Assembly: GCA_001247695.2 (NCBI GenBank)
Contig: LGRX02031174.1
Span: forward strand, 1-43,204
Direction of reading: 5' to 3'
DNA from: Cymbomonas tetramitiformis
Lineage: Eukaryota; Chlorophyta; Pyramimonadophyceae; Pyramimonadales; Pyramimonadaceae
DNA: 43,204 bases
The position numbers and the translations under genes were made by a program. The notes beneath the pieces were generated by a model. It saw only the letters and a list, made by a program, of their open reading frames with translations, did no database searches and was not told where the DNA came from. Each line of letters opens with the position of its first letter. Position 1 is the stretch's first letter. Below, one piece after another: positions 19,483 to 30,775 of this stretch.

Positions 19483-21444
19483 TCAGTCGGCGAAGCCTCC
19501 GTAGCCGGGATCGCCGAGGTAGTCCACGTAGCACCACCGACCGGTGGAGCCGTGCATGCATGTGCGCGCATCGGCACCACCGACACCGGCAACGGCGTGC
19601 GGTGCGGCGGCGGCACAAATTACAAAGAGTGCGCACACCAAGGAGGAAGTGAGGAGAGATCTCGCGAACCTCGGAATGCCGTTCCCGCAGCCGTACCGTG
19701 GTCGCGGCAGTGCCACCGAGTCACCCTCGTCGTCATCGTCGCTCGTGGTGCAAGTTGCGGGCTTGTAGTCGATCACGCGTACCGGCTCCCCGACCGCGGA
19801 GAGCAAATTCATGCTCGGGGCCGGCTCGTCGGGCACCAATGCAACCCCCGTGCCCTCAATGAAGTCGGCAAACGTGCGGGTGACGGGAGGGCAGAAGGGG
19901 TTTGGCGGACCGGTCCAATCCTCCTCGGACTCAACCGACGCGGGCGGGGAGCGCGCGGCCGGCTCCGACACCACCGGCAAGTCGGCAGTGAAGGTGTTGA
20001 CGTTGAACGTTGAAGTTCCAGCCGCGTGTGCCATCTCAGAGAACTCGGCGACAGCGGACACGAGGACCTCACCGTCCTCCTCGCAGAACGAGCACGCCGA
20101 AAGATCGGTGAAGACCTCCGGCTTCCCGCCCGCAAGCATGCAGAGGGCGTCGAATTCCACGGGGTCGCCGTGGTCGATGGCGTGCTGGAACTTCGCGGCC
20201 AGCACGGAGTTCTCGGCCTCCTCGGCGAAGGCGAACGCCGAGAGCCCGGTCCTGCCCCCGTTCGGGCAGTCCCGGTGCCAATGCCTTGCCTTCCCTTTAG
20301 CACACACCTGATTTTGGCAGTACGGGATTGTCGCACCGCTTTCGCGGTGGAAGGCCACCTTTCGTGAGACGGATTGAGACCAATTCCCCCCTTTGGGGAG
20401 GGGCGAGGCTGCGAAACGGGTCTTGACCCGGCGGTCCGGTTTGTCCGCGCGAGGGGTAAACCCCCGCGGAGACGGTTCGGACTCGGCGGCGACGAGGAAG
20501 GTGGCTAATTGCCTCTTCAAGTCGAGCACCATTGTCCGTAAGTCCTCGATCTCACCCGCCGCACCCGACCCATCAACGCCCTTCTCCATGAAGTGCGTGC
20601 CGTGGGAGTACCGGTGTGCGGATGCGGTGGCGGTGCCCGCCCGCACGTGCTCGCCGTAGCACTCCCGCACCCACTGTTGAATAGTGAGTAGGTCGTGGGC
20701 GGCTCGTTGGTCGTGAAGGAGCAAACGGGACACCACCGGCTGGTAGAAGGCGGCGTCGAGGGCCTTGATGAAAAGGGACTTCACGTCCTCGTCCTGGAGC
20801 GTTGATCTGGTCCTTGCAGCCTTGAGCGCGGCGTTGAAGTCCTCAATGGGTCCATGAGGGTCCACGCCCGCAGCGATGCGGACGGCAAACATGTCCGCTT
20901 GCCCCTGGAAGGGGTCCCCAACCGGGATCATCCGACGGGCGAACTCGAGCAGGACACGCTTACCGTCTGCTGGGAAGCTGGCGTGGGACGAGTCCAACCA
21001 GTCCGCTGCGGGCGACGAGGGGTCGATCAGCAGCTCGATCGTGGAGAACAATAAATTGTTGGCCTCCACGCGGACGGCCAAAGTGGCGTCGTCCAGCGTG
21101 AAGAGCGGTAAGAAACCGATGTCCTCAGTGACGAATGCTGCCTGCAGGGCAGAGACCATTCTCGTGAAGATGGCCGCCGCGTGGGGCTCCGCACCGGAAA
21201 ATCTCCCCTCTTTGCCGTCGAACAATTTTCGCTGGACGTGCTTCGCCACCTTCATGTCGAAGTGCTCCCGCTGTAAGGTGCGTACCGATGCCAAAAATGT
21301 AGCACCCGCCGAATTAGCGGCCGGCTGTGCCGCTGGCGGGGTCGCGGGCGTGTTGGCATGCCTGGCAGCAACGGAGTCAAAGATTGTGCTTAATGTGCGG
21401 CGGCGATGCGCCATGCTAGCCGTCGATCTAGTAGAAGCAACCAT
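19483..21444 (-). CDS. gag: Gag-like protein of element D, with a C-terminal hydrophobic segment
   Basis: There are 653 residues from ATG 21444 (MVASTRSTAS); the frame is open further upstream but has no earlier ATG. The middle part has gag-like helices ending in HDLLTIQQWVRECYGEHVRAG, followed by a predicted coiled segment (EIEDLRTMVLDLKRQLATFL) and a variant knuckle YCQNQVCAKGKARHWHRDC. The C-terminal third is acidic and Pro-rich. Near the end is a hydrophobic stretch (SLLTSSLVCALFVICAAAA) long enough to cross a membrane, then a Cys/Gly/Tyr-rich tail. A membrane segment is unusual in an LTR-element Gag. The frame is intact over nearly 2 kb, so the copy is young. Family assignment rests on the knuckle and the LTR context. 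Confidence 0.7.
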   Translation of the reverse strand: MVASTRSTASMAHRRRTLSTIFDSVAARHANTPATPPAAQPAANSAGATFLASVRTLQREHFDMKVAKHVQRKLFDGKEGRFSGAEPHAAAIFTRMVSALQAAFVTEDIGFLPLFTLDDATLAVRVEANNLLFSTIELLIDPSSPAADWLDSSHASFPADGKRVLLEFARRMIPVGDPFQGQADMFAVRIAAGVDPHGPIEDFNAALKAARTRSTLQDEDVKSLFIKALDAAFYQPVVSRLLLHDQRAAHDLLTIQQWVRECYGEHVRAGTATASAHRYSHGTHFMEKGVDGSGAAGEIEDLRTMVLDLKRQLATFLVAAESEPSPRGFTPRADKPDRRVKTRFAASPLPKGGNWSQSVSRKVAFHRESGATIPYCQNQVCAKGKARHWHRDCPNGGRTGLSAFAFAEEAENSVLAAKFQHAIDHGDPVEFDALCMLAGGKPEVFTDLSACSFCEEDGEVLVSAVAEFSEMAHAAGTSTFNVNTFTADLPVVSEPAARSPPASVESEEDWTGPPNPFCPPVTRTFADFIEGTGVALVPDEPAPSMNLLSAVGEPVRVIDYKPATCTTSDDDDEGDSVALPRPRYGCGNGIPRFARSLLTSSLVCALFVICAAAAPHAVAGVGGADARTCMHGSTGRWCYVDYLGDPGYGGFAD

Positions 21445-21830
21445 GATGAAGAAGACTACAGGGGTGGAGTGAGGCAAGAAGACGTGGAAAAAATGCGGTA
21501 GTCTCGGGCGGCCAAGAAATGCGGTGGGTCGTCGATACGGCTGCCGTGAGAGAGCAGAAATTTCGAGAAGTCGTGTGGTAGATGGCGGCCGATACGAAAC
21601 GGTGTGGTGACCAACCAGGATGCGTAAACCAATCCAACGTTAAATCCCGTAGAAAAGATGTCCTCAAAGGCCTACAGCTAGCCGTAAATCAACCCACAAA
21701 ACTTAGGCCATACCCGCGACTGCCGGCACTTCCACGCGCGGAGCGCCTCACTCCATCCCAAGCGTCCGGCTTTAGCCAATCATCCTTGCGGCGTCGCAGT
21801 GGCTAAATAAAGCGCAAGTGGGGCCAAACC
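21445..21830 (-). other. 5' leader of D
   Basis: This lies between the 5' LTR and gag on the minus strand. It holds the primer-binding candidate and an inverted repeat GCTTTAGCCA / TGGCTAAATAAAGC (about 21768-21813) that is conserved in the D-like remnant at 33201-33248. This suggests a structured RNA leader. Confidence 0.5.
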
Positions 21831-22042
21831 TGTCAGATATATAGTCGGGTGTGTATATATCGGATAACGGAGAATAAACCCTGAGTTAAGGGTTTCGATA
21901 TCAGAACGGTAAAAGTCTCAGATTGATAAAAGAGATACACATAAATACTAACGGGTGTTTCCCGTCTACTGGTGACGGTCACCCAGCCTACTATAGGAAG
22001 TGACAGGTGACAGTCTTTACTGTCGGTGTGTCACATCCAGCA
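21831..22042 (-). repeat. 5' LTR of D
   Basis: 212 bases, TG...CA on the minus strand, equal to 18377-18887 once the 299-base block is removed. Confidence 0.9.
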
Positions 22043-22047
22043 AAAGC

Positions 22048-22793
22048 TTCAAAAGCGGGGTGTATCTTCCATAATTTTTTTGCCAATCGTATATCGATCC
22101 TTTGCCACCATAGACATGATATATCTCAAGGTATGCATGTATATTAATCATGTTTGGGTCAAAATACGACTTGGATAATGTATATTGGACACATCACACG
22201 AACGCGGTTACATGGGTAAGATATACACATTCCTTAAGTATGGGGATGATTTCGCATTTTGGGCGTGAGTCTTGGTCCATTTTAGGCTTTAAGGCTAGAT
22301 CTTTGCCTTGGTGAGCACTTCAGTACTTTAATATGACTTCAAAGTCTCCTTGGGATTTTTTGGGGATTTTTGGAACGGTTAGAACTACCGCTAGAGGTTC
22401 TAGAATACGATTTTCAGACCCTGATAATGATGGAAATATTGAATTTCGACGGTACTACACCATGACATGCGCATATGCGGCGATTAATCCGGCTAGTATG
22501 ATATTAAAGGGCTTACAAAATTAGTTTTGGTCATATTCTCGAGGGTTAACAACATACGCACCAACCCGAGCTCGTGTAGCAAGGCCTAGAGTTGTCGGTA
22601 CCCTACTGTAGATCCTTGTGGTAGGATCTAGCATTTTGATTAAAATTCTGTGAAAGCACCCACCCAAACCACGCTAAGATTAAAGGTCAAACCATCGACA
22701 TTTCAAGCAAAGAAATGTTATAGATAATTCAAAAGGTTCATAAATATTGCCCCAAAGCATATGCCGGGCCACTATATACGACATACAAGGTCG
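22048..22793. other. Unique interior of B2
   Basis: This corresponds to the middle of B1: TAATTTTTTTGCCAATCGTATATCGA here against TAATTTTTTACCAATAGTATATCGA there. It holds a hairpin with 8-base arms TAGATCCT (22609-22616) and AGGATCTA (22623-22630). No gene. Confidence 0.7.
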
Positions 22794-22798
22794 CCATG

Positions 22799-23382
22799 TT
22801 ATACGGGCTGAGCTATGCAAGCCCTGTTATAATATTCAATATTATCAATAATCACTGTGCAGTTGAACAGCATACACCAGTGAACGTATGTGCGGGTTTT
22901 GTGAGTGCAGTCTATGAATCTAGAGCTGCTGAAGCACAACGCTTCCTCACTTAAGTACCTACGTCTCCCATCATCTTAGATGGTACCGCCATTGGGTTGT
23001 GAACCCGAGACGTAGGTTGAACGACCAGCATTGTATAAACGACTAGTTCGTTCGTGCTGCGCATGCATGTTCCGTGCATGCTAAAGCGAAAGATGGTTCT
23101 TGAAGAATCGACAAGATGTATCTTTGCTCTATCATCTTCGAGTTCGGAGTACGAACTCTCGATGACAGGGATGCCTGATGATGTGACATAATCATCTGGC
23201 GACATGTACAGTCATCGTCGACCGTACTGACGACTGTCATAAACGTATGACACGACTCGACCTGTACAGTCATGATCGACCATACTGTCGAATGTCATAA
23301 TAATATATGACATGACATGACATGACATGGTATGACACGTATGACATGTATGACACATATGTCATCGGTCATAACCCTGACA
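22799..23382 (-). repeat. 3' LTR of C
   Basis: 584 bases; the outer base pair is TT instead of TG (coding-strand end reads ATAA rather than ATCA). TGACATG repeats lie near its inner end. Small antisense frames here repeat in the other LTR and are not genes. Confidence 0.9.
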
Positions 23383-23395
23383 GATCTCCCCTCTT
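23383..23395 (-). other. Polypurine tract of C
   Basis: On the minus strand AAGAGGGGAGATC lies directly against the 3' LTR start TGTCAGGG, the expected position for plus-strand priming. Confidence 0.6.
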
Positions 23396-26300
23396 AAGAG
23401 AGTTGTGACCTCACAACGGGCATACCTTTGTATATGTCTTTGATGTCTTTGTTGTTGTTGCTTCTTGCTGGTACCAGTCTTCTTACACCGATTTGAGGCG
23501 TCCCTCATGGTGTTTTTAGGTTATTGGGGGGAACTGAGTCCACTTTAGTCCCTCACCTTACAGTTCTTAGGATGTAGCCCACCTTTCCGGACATCGTATC
23601 GTTGAGTGACGTTCCAAGGTTCAATGAAGAGCGTTTTCGCGATACAATCCTACGCTGGATTACTGATTGATCCACACGTTATCATGTATGTGCTAGACGA
23701 TTCAAAGCATCCGAAGTCTACGTTACGGATTTATTGCGCTTGCCGTCGTCGCTTTTGCGATCGATGATCCCACGATTTAACAATTTATAATCGAACGATT
23801 CTCGGCCTTATATATACAACTGATCGACGAAAACCCTTGGGTACATGTTTCCACAGTTATATATAGTGCACCCAACCCTTCCTCCCCTCCTGAAGCTACT
23901 ATGGAGGTTCACAGGTAGCGATGGGGAGCCCGATTTTTGGGGCTTGTTTTTAATGCAAACGGAGTGGCCCTGCTTAACGGGATTGGACTTATAATCCTTT
24001 ACCCGGTCTGCTCAACTCCTCAATATTTGGTCCGGTACGCGCGCTTTGACGAACATCTATCGCGATGAGTGAGAATGGATTCGCCACGTACTAATGTGAA
24101 ATTTCTTTAGTTATGTTTGTCAAGCACAACTTAGGATCACAACTCCGTCTACCTCAGTCGATATCTCCGGTAGCTTCGGATGACTGGCCAAGAATCCGAT
24201 GACAAACCACGGTTTTGGCAAAGGTAGCATTAGCAGTTTTTCACAGATATTGGTACCCGCATATGCGTATCTGTGTAAGGGTATGATTTATACAAGGCTC
24301 ACTACACCTTAGCAAGGAAGGATCAATTCCTGCTCCTGTCATATCAATTTGATGCAGGGTAAAAAATGTTAGGGATATAACCCTGCAGTTCTCGGGTTGC
24401 AGCCCATTGCACCGAAGATGCATCGCAGTTCTTGGGATGCAGCCCTGCAGTTCTTGGGATGCAGCCCTGATATATTATATGACCGATGGATGAAAACCTC
24501 TTGGGTACATGTTTCCACGGCCTGATTATTTTTAGGTCGGCATTTATTGGCAAAAGTCATTGGCTATCAGCTTTTGACTCAGAAGCCACAATGTTATAGA
24601 AGCTGCGACCTATTGTGATCATACGCGGCAGTTATGCCTTCAGCATACATAGACAATATGATTATGTGGAACTTATAATCCCACTTAAGTTGCATCATGA
24701 TAAATTTATCCAGGTGTTAACAAGTGTTCAGGATTTGATAAGGGGTTGACGCCCCACAAGCCAAAGGTCACTGTCTCATAAGACTCGCCTCAAGTGTGCG
24801 GCTTTGAGGATTAGTGTCCTGGCGAGGCACAGTCATGATGCTTCCTAGTCCATAATGGAACTGGAAATGAGAATGCTCAAGATATCCGAAGACAGGAAGG
24901 CTTTTGGTTGGCCAGAATTACTGTCAAGATGCTTAATTTTGATGGAATGGCATTCGGATACAAATTGTGTAACCATGCATGTGATTTATGCATTGGTATA
25001 TGACTTTGATGAATTGTCTCTTGTCATAAACCTGGAAGGAATGACGGGCAATTAGCTAGAGTGGCTGATTTACTCACTCGGCTTTGCTGTTCATGGAATT
25101 CGATGCCTGATGGCACAACTAGCAATTCTTTGCTCAGATGCTTTCCTCAAGACATTGGCAACAACTTGTGTGCCAGCTTTTCTAGATTTGAGGAGAAACC
25201 ATGGATCAACAATTTATCAATCAAAACACATGTATCAAGGTTGATTCATCAAATCCTTCAACTCTTGAATTTTCGACAATCAGCATCTCAGGCTGTTGAC
25301 GTCAAAGTGGTGGTCGTAAGCTTACAATATAGCTTATTCACATTTGAAAAACCATCGTTCTCCTATGTCAGTGCCCCTACAATATGATAGAGCCGGAGAA
25401 ATGTGCATTTATGATTTCTTCATAATGAACTTTATGTGTCAATAAGTCAAATAAGACTTCATTTGATGTTTCAATCGGCATGATGTACCGTGCCATCAAT
25501 TTTATGGCTGCTATACACAGATGCTGGAACTTTTGATAGGATCTTTAATTTTCCAAGCAAAATCACAATGATGTAAGGTGTGGCAGCTGTATGAAAATGA
25601 ATGAATCTATACTCTTCCTCCCCCTCGCAAAAAGAGATGTATCAAACCAATCAGATGGTGATGGAGGACGTTATTCAATCATTATGTTATGTGAAAAATG
25701 ATTTGATAGAGAATCAGACTGAGATTACTCATCGAATGCTTTAGAGGTAACAATGTCAATCTGAACATTGATTCTCTCTACGTCATATTGGCAATATGCC
25801 TGACGGTTTTGAATGTGGCAAATGCCAGATGATGTCAAATGCAGTTGTTGGGTTGCAGCCCACATACATTTGTCAATTCAGGGTCACTATAGTGTGCCCG
25901 ACTTAGACAATGTTCTGGAAAATGATTGTCATGATGAACAAAGCAATCAGTGATGGAGAGTTACCGAAGTTAACTTTGGTATCGAAGCTAATGGAGAGTC
26001 AATTAAGAAATGTCTTAATGACGACAACTTACTACGAGTTGTATTTTCGTAGTTGATGGATGGCTGACATGTCATTTCTTTATGAATAGAACATGGCATT
26101 GCCTAGTGATATGTGTATATTCTTCAGCACATGATCACTTATCTCAATGGTGCCCATTTATTTTTGGGCAGACACTATTCAGAGACTTGTTATGATAAAG
26201 AAGTATGAATGGTGAATGTGTCATTTCAATCCGATAGAATTGTGACTTGTTTTATGACTATAAAATTTCTGTCACTTTCCAGAATGAGGATGAACTGTGC

Positions 26301-26625
26301 TTGGAGACCGTATGCAGATTGCGGGTTTTCCAAGACTTCGTGGCCTAATGGATGAGGTAACAAATTTCTAAACATTCCAGAATGATCTTTCAAAGAGTCA
26401 TGATTCCTCAATGAAGCATGCTTGTCTTATGTGACAAAATGATATGAAATTTCAAATATGATGTCAATCTATATGTGGATGGCTTATACCATTGTATGCT
26501 ATTCCACAAATAAATAGTGATGTCAGAATAAAACTTTGGACAATTGCAACTTAGTACAAGTTTGAGTGCATTCAAGTCCACTAAAATGTTCAGAATCTGA
26601 ATCTAATGTACTTTTCTAGCTAAAG

Positions 26626-26832
26626 CTACCATTGACTGTCCAACATCCACTCTGGACATTGTTTCTTACGTCTTTTGGCATCGCGCTCAGCGTTTTTCTT
26701 ATTCTGTAAGCGCCTCTTTGCTACTTTTTCATCCGGAACGTTGTACCGGCTACGAAACTTGCTGGTAACTTCTTCTTCTGAGCTTTCTTCATCCAAAAGC
26801 AAAACTGGCTTCAACTTGTCTTGTTCTTTCAT
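26626..26832 (-). CDS. Short charged ORF in C
   Basis: A 68-residue minus-strand frame has an acidic patch (DEESSEEE) followed by a very basic helix-like stretch (KRRLQNKKNAERDAKRRKKQ). Composition is better than chance and could be a captured exon fragment, but there is no recognised family and no splice context I can prove. Confidence 0.25.
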   Translation of the reverse strand: MKEQDKLKPVLLLDEESSEEEVTSKFRSRYNVPDEKVAKRRLQNKKNAERDAKRRKKQCPEWMLDSQW

Positions 26833-29374
26833 CTAGGACGAATCACACAGGGATGCAGCAGACCTGCAGCATGAGAAGAAAATAAACAGCAAGAAAGTCA
26901 TTATGCAAAATCACCATTGAAGGAGATGACTTTCATTATAGGATGGTATATTGGTTGTTTCATATGACACATAGAAGATATGAATAATTCGTAGAGAATT
27001 TTGGGAAAAATATCCTGGATTGGCTGTGCTTGATTGCTCTATGCCCAAGAATGACCGAAGAGATTACTTGCAATTTTTCAGCCATATAGCGTGGAGGCTG
27101 CTCAACAACGGCTGGGTCATAAGCTAAATAGCTATGCAGCTATGTCGGAGGCTGAATAGCCATGATTGCACAGACTCTGTCTTTTATGATGAATAGACCT
27201 CTGAGAAATGGTGTTTAAAAAATTCAATTGACAACAACTCAACCTTTTGGTATGATGTAGAGCTGATGATCTTTGTTGCACTTCAATTGTTTATTGTGCA
27301 CTAATGAAATGCCTCGTGATATATAATCTCACAGAATAGGCATTGCTCAATGGCGATATGATCAGATATGTAATGATCAATGAAGACAAGATGATTGGTA
27401 TGGCTCATTCAGTAGGCATAATTACCTCAAAGAGATGCCAATACACGGATACATATCAAGACATAAGGGCAATAGGCTTATTGTATAGCCTTCAAGGTAG
27501 CTAGCATTTATGCTGCATTGGTCAGCTCAGTGGCTTTGACCTTTCTAGGTGTTGTACTCAGGCTGTAGCCTGCATATTGCATTGAGTAATCTTGACACCT
27601 TTAATGATCCAATCAGATGATATGTATGAAGTATCAAGAATGGTTGCCCTTTTTCAATGATCATCGGTGGCAGAGGCCATAGTGCTTGCACCGTGTCAAT
27701 ATACAATTCTAGTCTGGATACATGTTAGACCAGATGTATACAATGTCTAGGTCTTCAAAATCAAGCTCATATGTATGTCATGGCTGATGTATGTGTCAAC
27801 TTTCATGGAGTTCTGTATGGTTTGACTGTATACAGTCAAGCTTACCAAAACAAAAACAATGATGCAACTTAATTGTTTTATTATTTGTCTTTATTATTAT
27901 TTGGTTTTTAGTTGTATTTCTAGCTTTTTAGTTGTATTTCTAGCTTACCATCTTCCCCCCTCAAGGAAGTGTATTGCTAGGCGGTTGTCAAGCGCCGTTC
28001 AAATACAACAGAGGTCCGACCTCTATGTGATGACGTGGAAGCTTTCTATGAAGCTGGATAGCAGTTCTCGGGTTGCAGCCCATTGCACCAAAGGTGCATC
28101 GCAGTCTTTGGGATGCAGCCCGAATTCACGTCATCAGCGTGGGTCATATAGTGCCCATGCATGTGCTGTATAAAATACAACACTACCCTTCAGCAGCGAA
28201 GTGGTTTGCTATTACCATCATCGTATGCTGTGGGATATCAATATATGATCAGAGAGCATGGATATATATATATATGTACCATGTTTGTCAATATCGGAGA
28301 GACTATGTCTTCTTTAAAATCCTCATGACTATATGTATAATGGTGGTATACAGATGTCAACACCTTCTCTCTGAGTGATTCATTGATTTCAGATGTGATG
28401 TCGTGGCAAAAAATATGTCCACGTCATTGGCACGAGTCATGTTGTGTCCATGCATACACGATCTTAGCACAGGTCACAATACAGTGCCCGAGCATACGCG
28501 ATTTTAGCGTAGGTCACATTGTGCCTCTGTTTATTACATCTGATAATATATGTTACCCATCATTGTGAGTATAGACAGCATTGTGCTGATTGCAATGCTT
28601 TCTCTGGTGACTTTTATATCACAGATTATACCAATGTGGTGATCAGTCCAGTGCAATATTTTGTCACCGGAATGTACAGGGATTGTGAATGATTGCAATC
28701 CAGCCGGAGGAATAATCCCAACAGCTTATTCTGTACTAGTGAATTCATCGGAGTTGTACTCATTTCGACGATTCAAAAACCCATGTCATTGTAGTGATGA
28801 CAACTCATGTGAATATATAGGGTTTTTATCAGAATGATTTTATGTGATGTCAACATATTATGAACAATTCACTTGCATCTCAGGACAAAGGAGTTACGCT
28901 TGGAAGGTCTTACATGGTGGTCACCAACAGTTATCAGTTGTTATTCAGGTGCCAAATTCTGCCTTCAGCACTGGGACTATATCAACCAGTCTTACAGCGA
29001 TGCATTTGTCCTTCCCACTCTTATGTACGGCTATAGTCTCAAAGTGTATCAGGTGGGACATATACATACATATATATATATTATATAACTATCATCTTCT
29101 GATCCAGGAAATGCAATTAAGCATGGTATCAGGTTGTATGTTATGTATATAGTTCAGCATTTCAAACTTACTCGAGAATGTAAATGCTGAGCAAAAGTCA
29201 ACTTATAGTTATTGGGATATAATTTCCCATCCGAGTTTACACTTTATTAGTGATGGTGGATTCAACGTTGTACAGATTTCAACGTTATTTGTGGATGCAG
29301 TGGTTTTATCAAAAGCAATCCATCAGAAATCACCAGATCGGAATATGAAATGGATATGTGTGAATCCTATCCAC

Positions 29375-30775
29375 CTCTTCCCCCCTTGAGGAAGTGTGAA
29401 TACATAGGCAGTCAGTTGTTTATATACCTTATAGCTTATAGCTTATAGCTTGCAGTCCTTATAGGAAGCAGCTCATACAGTTTTAGGGTTGTTGCCCAAC
29501 AGTTCTTGGGTTGTTGCCCGATGCATAATCATGTTTGTGTCAAAAACAGCATGATATGTCAATGCTAAATACGAAGTTTTATGAAATAAAACTGGTATTT
29601 TAGAGCATATATCGTTACAGTGGCCCTGTTACCCAATACAGTGTTTAGGGTGTTACTTGGTATCAGTAACCCTAATACAGGTAAAAAATAAGCAGCATAA
29701 CGTTTTTGCAAAGAGTTTTAAGCAAAACTGCATTTAATACCCATATAAACGTAAAGTGTTTTTTAGGAGGTAGGTTACACCCCTGTTACACACATTTAAT
29801 TTTAGGGTTGTTACAGGGTGTTACACATGCTGCATAAATCAAGGATTGACATTTGATATATAAAGATTCATTTTATCGAAAAAAATCAATCCGAATTTTT
29901 CAAAATGTTTTTTACGTACAGCATTTTGAGAGATTTATTACCATAGCAATAGTGTTACCCATATATATTCAACACCTAATATCTAGGGTGTTACATGAGA
30001 TATGACATGTGTCATTATGATTTCCTGATACCTTAATAGGTATAAAATCATAATCTCACATAAAATAGGCACACATTTTTCGTTTTGAAATCATGCGTGG
30101 AGCATTTTTACCTATTTTTACAGCTTTTTCAGCCGTATATATATATATATATATATCATATCTCAGTGTGTGTGTGAGTTGCAAGCTACACAAATGCTGC
30201 AACATTCTTCACTTTTGCACATGATATTTTTCATGGCACAATAGTGAATATCTCAAAAATTCAACATGTATGGTGAACATGAAATATGGGTTTTTCTGAT
30301 TGAAACCCATACAGGCTATTGCACTCTCTGGTGACATAAGATAAATCAACTGCAAGTGGATTCACAGTTGTGTCAGATCCTAAGATATATTTGAATGTAC
30401 ACAACGAGTATATCAAGTGATATCTTTGTGTTCAAATACATCTGGACACTGCTAGATATAATCTGAGCAGTATTTACACAACACCATGTTTGTGTGTGTA
30501 TGTCCATAACCTTTGTCAGTTCATTTATGGTTACTGATCTGAGTTGGTACATGCATGTGAGTGATCAGTTCTGCATCAACTGTCATATGCAATGTAGATC
30601 TTGATGTTGCTCCAGCGATAGTGAATATGGCATGGGCAGTGCTCAGCAGTTACCAGCTGCATATTGAGCACTGATACTGCCTTCGGGTCTGGAGATATTC
30701 TCCATCCAGCCCTACAACATGTTGTTTAATCCTGTTACCATTACTATCGCCATCGCTGACATCCAGTACGCACAT
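29375..30775 (-). repeat. Module of C homologous to 12440-13720 of element A
   Basis: Collinear homology on the minus strand runs from AGCGATGGCGATAG (near 30760) to CTTCCTCAAGGGGGGAAGAG (29376-29396). It includes a shared (TA)n tract and repeats of GTAACACCCT. It is oriented the same way relative to the C transcript as the A module is to gag. Confidence 0.75.

Larger units (their letters stand above)
18377..22042 (-). mobile_element. LTR element D: gag-only, TR-GAG-like
   Basis: Two 212-base LTRs (one enlarged by an insertion) bound the element, flanked by the 5-base duplication AAAGC (18372-18376, 22043-22047). On the coding strand the LTR runs TGCTGG...TGACA. The internal part carries one large gag-like frame and no protease, reverse transcriptase or integrase, so it depends on another element for movement. 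A possible primer-binding site TGGCCCCACTTGCGC starts four bases after the 5' LTR on the minus strand. The two LTRs differ at one position that I could find, so insertion is recent. Confidence 0.85.
23383..29374 (-). other. Interior of C, 3' part: non-coding with degenerate internal repeats
   Basis: No credible gene. Short modules recur: GTTCTCGGGTTGCAGCCCAT followed by TGCACC at about 24390 and 28064, and GGGATGCAGCCC at 24431, 24456 and 28110. AAAACC then CTTGGGTACATGTTTCCAC occurs near 23831 and 24493, and the polypyrimidine CTTCCCCCCTCAAGGAAGT at 27952. These look like decayed copies of the module at 29375-30775. AT-rich throughout. Confidence 0.6.

Noticed and set aside
22951..23273. Minus-strand frames repeated in both LTRs of C
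   Set aside because: They recur only because the LTRs are duplicated and show no protein features.
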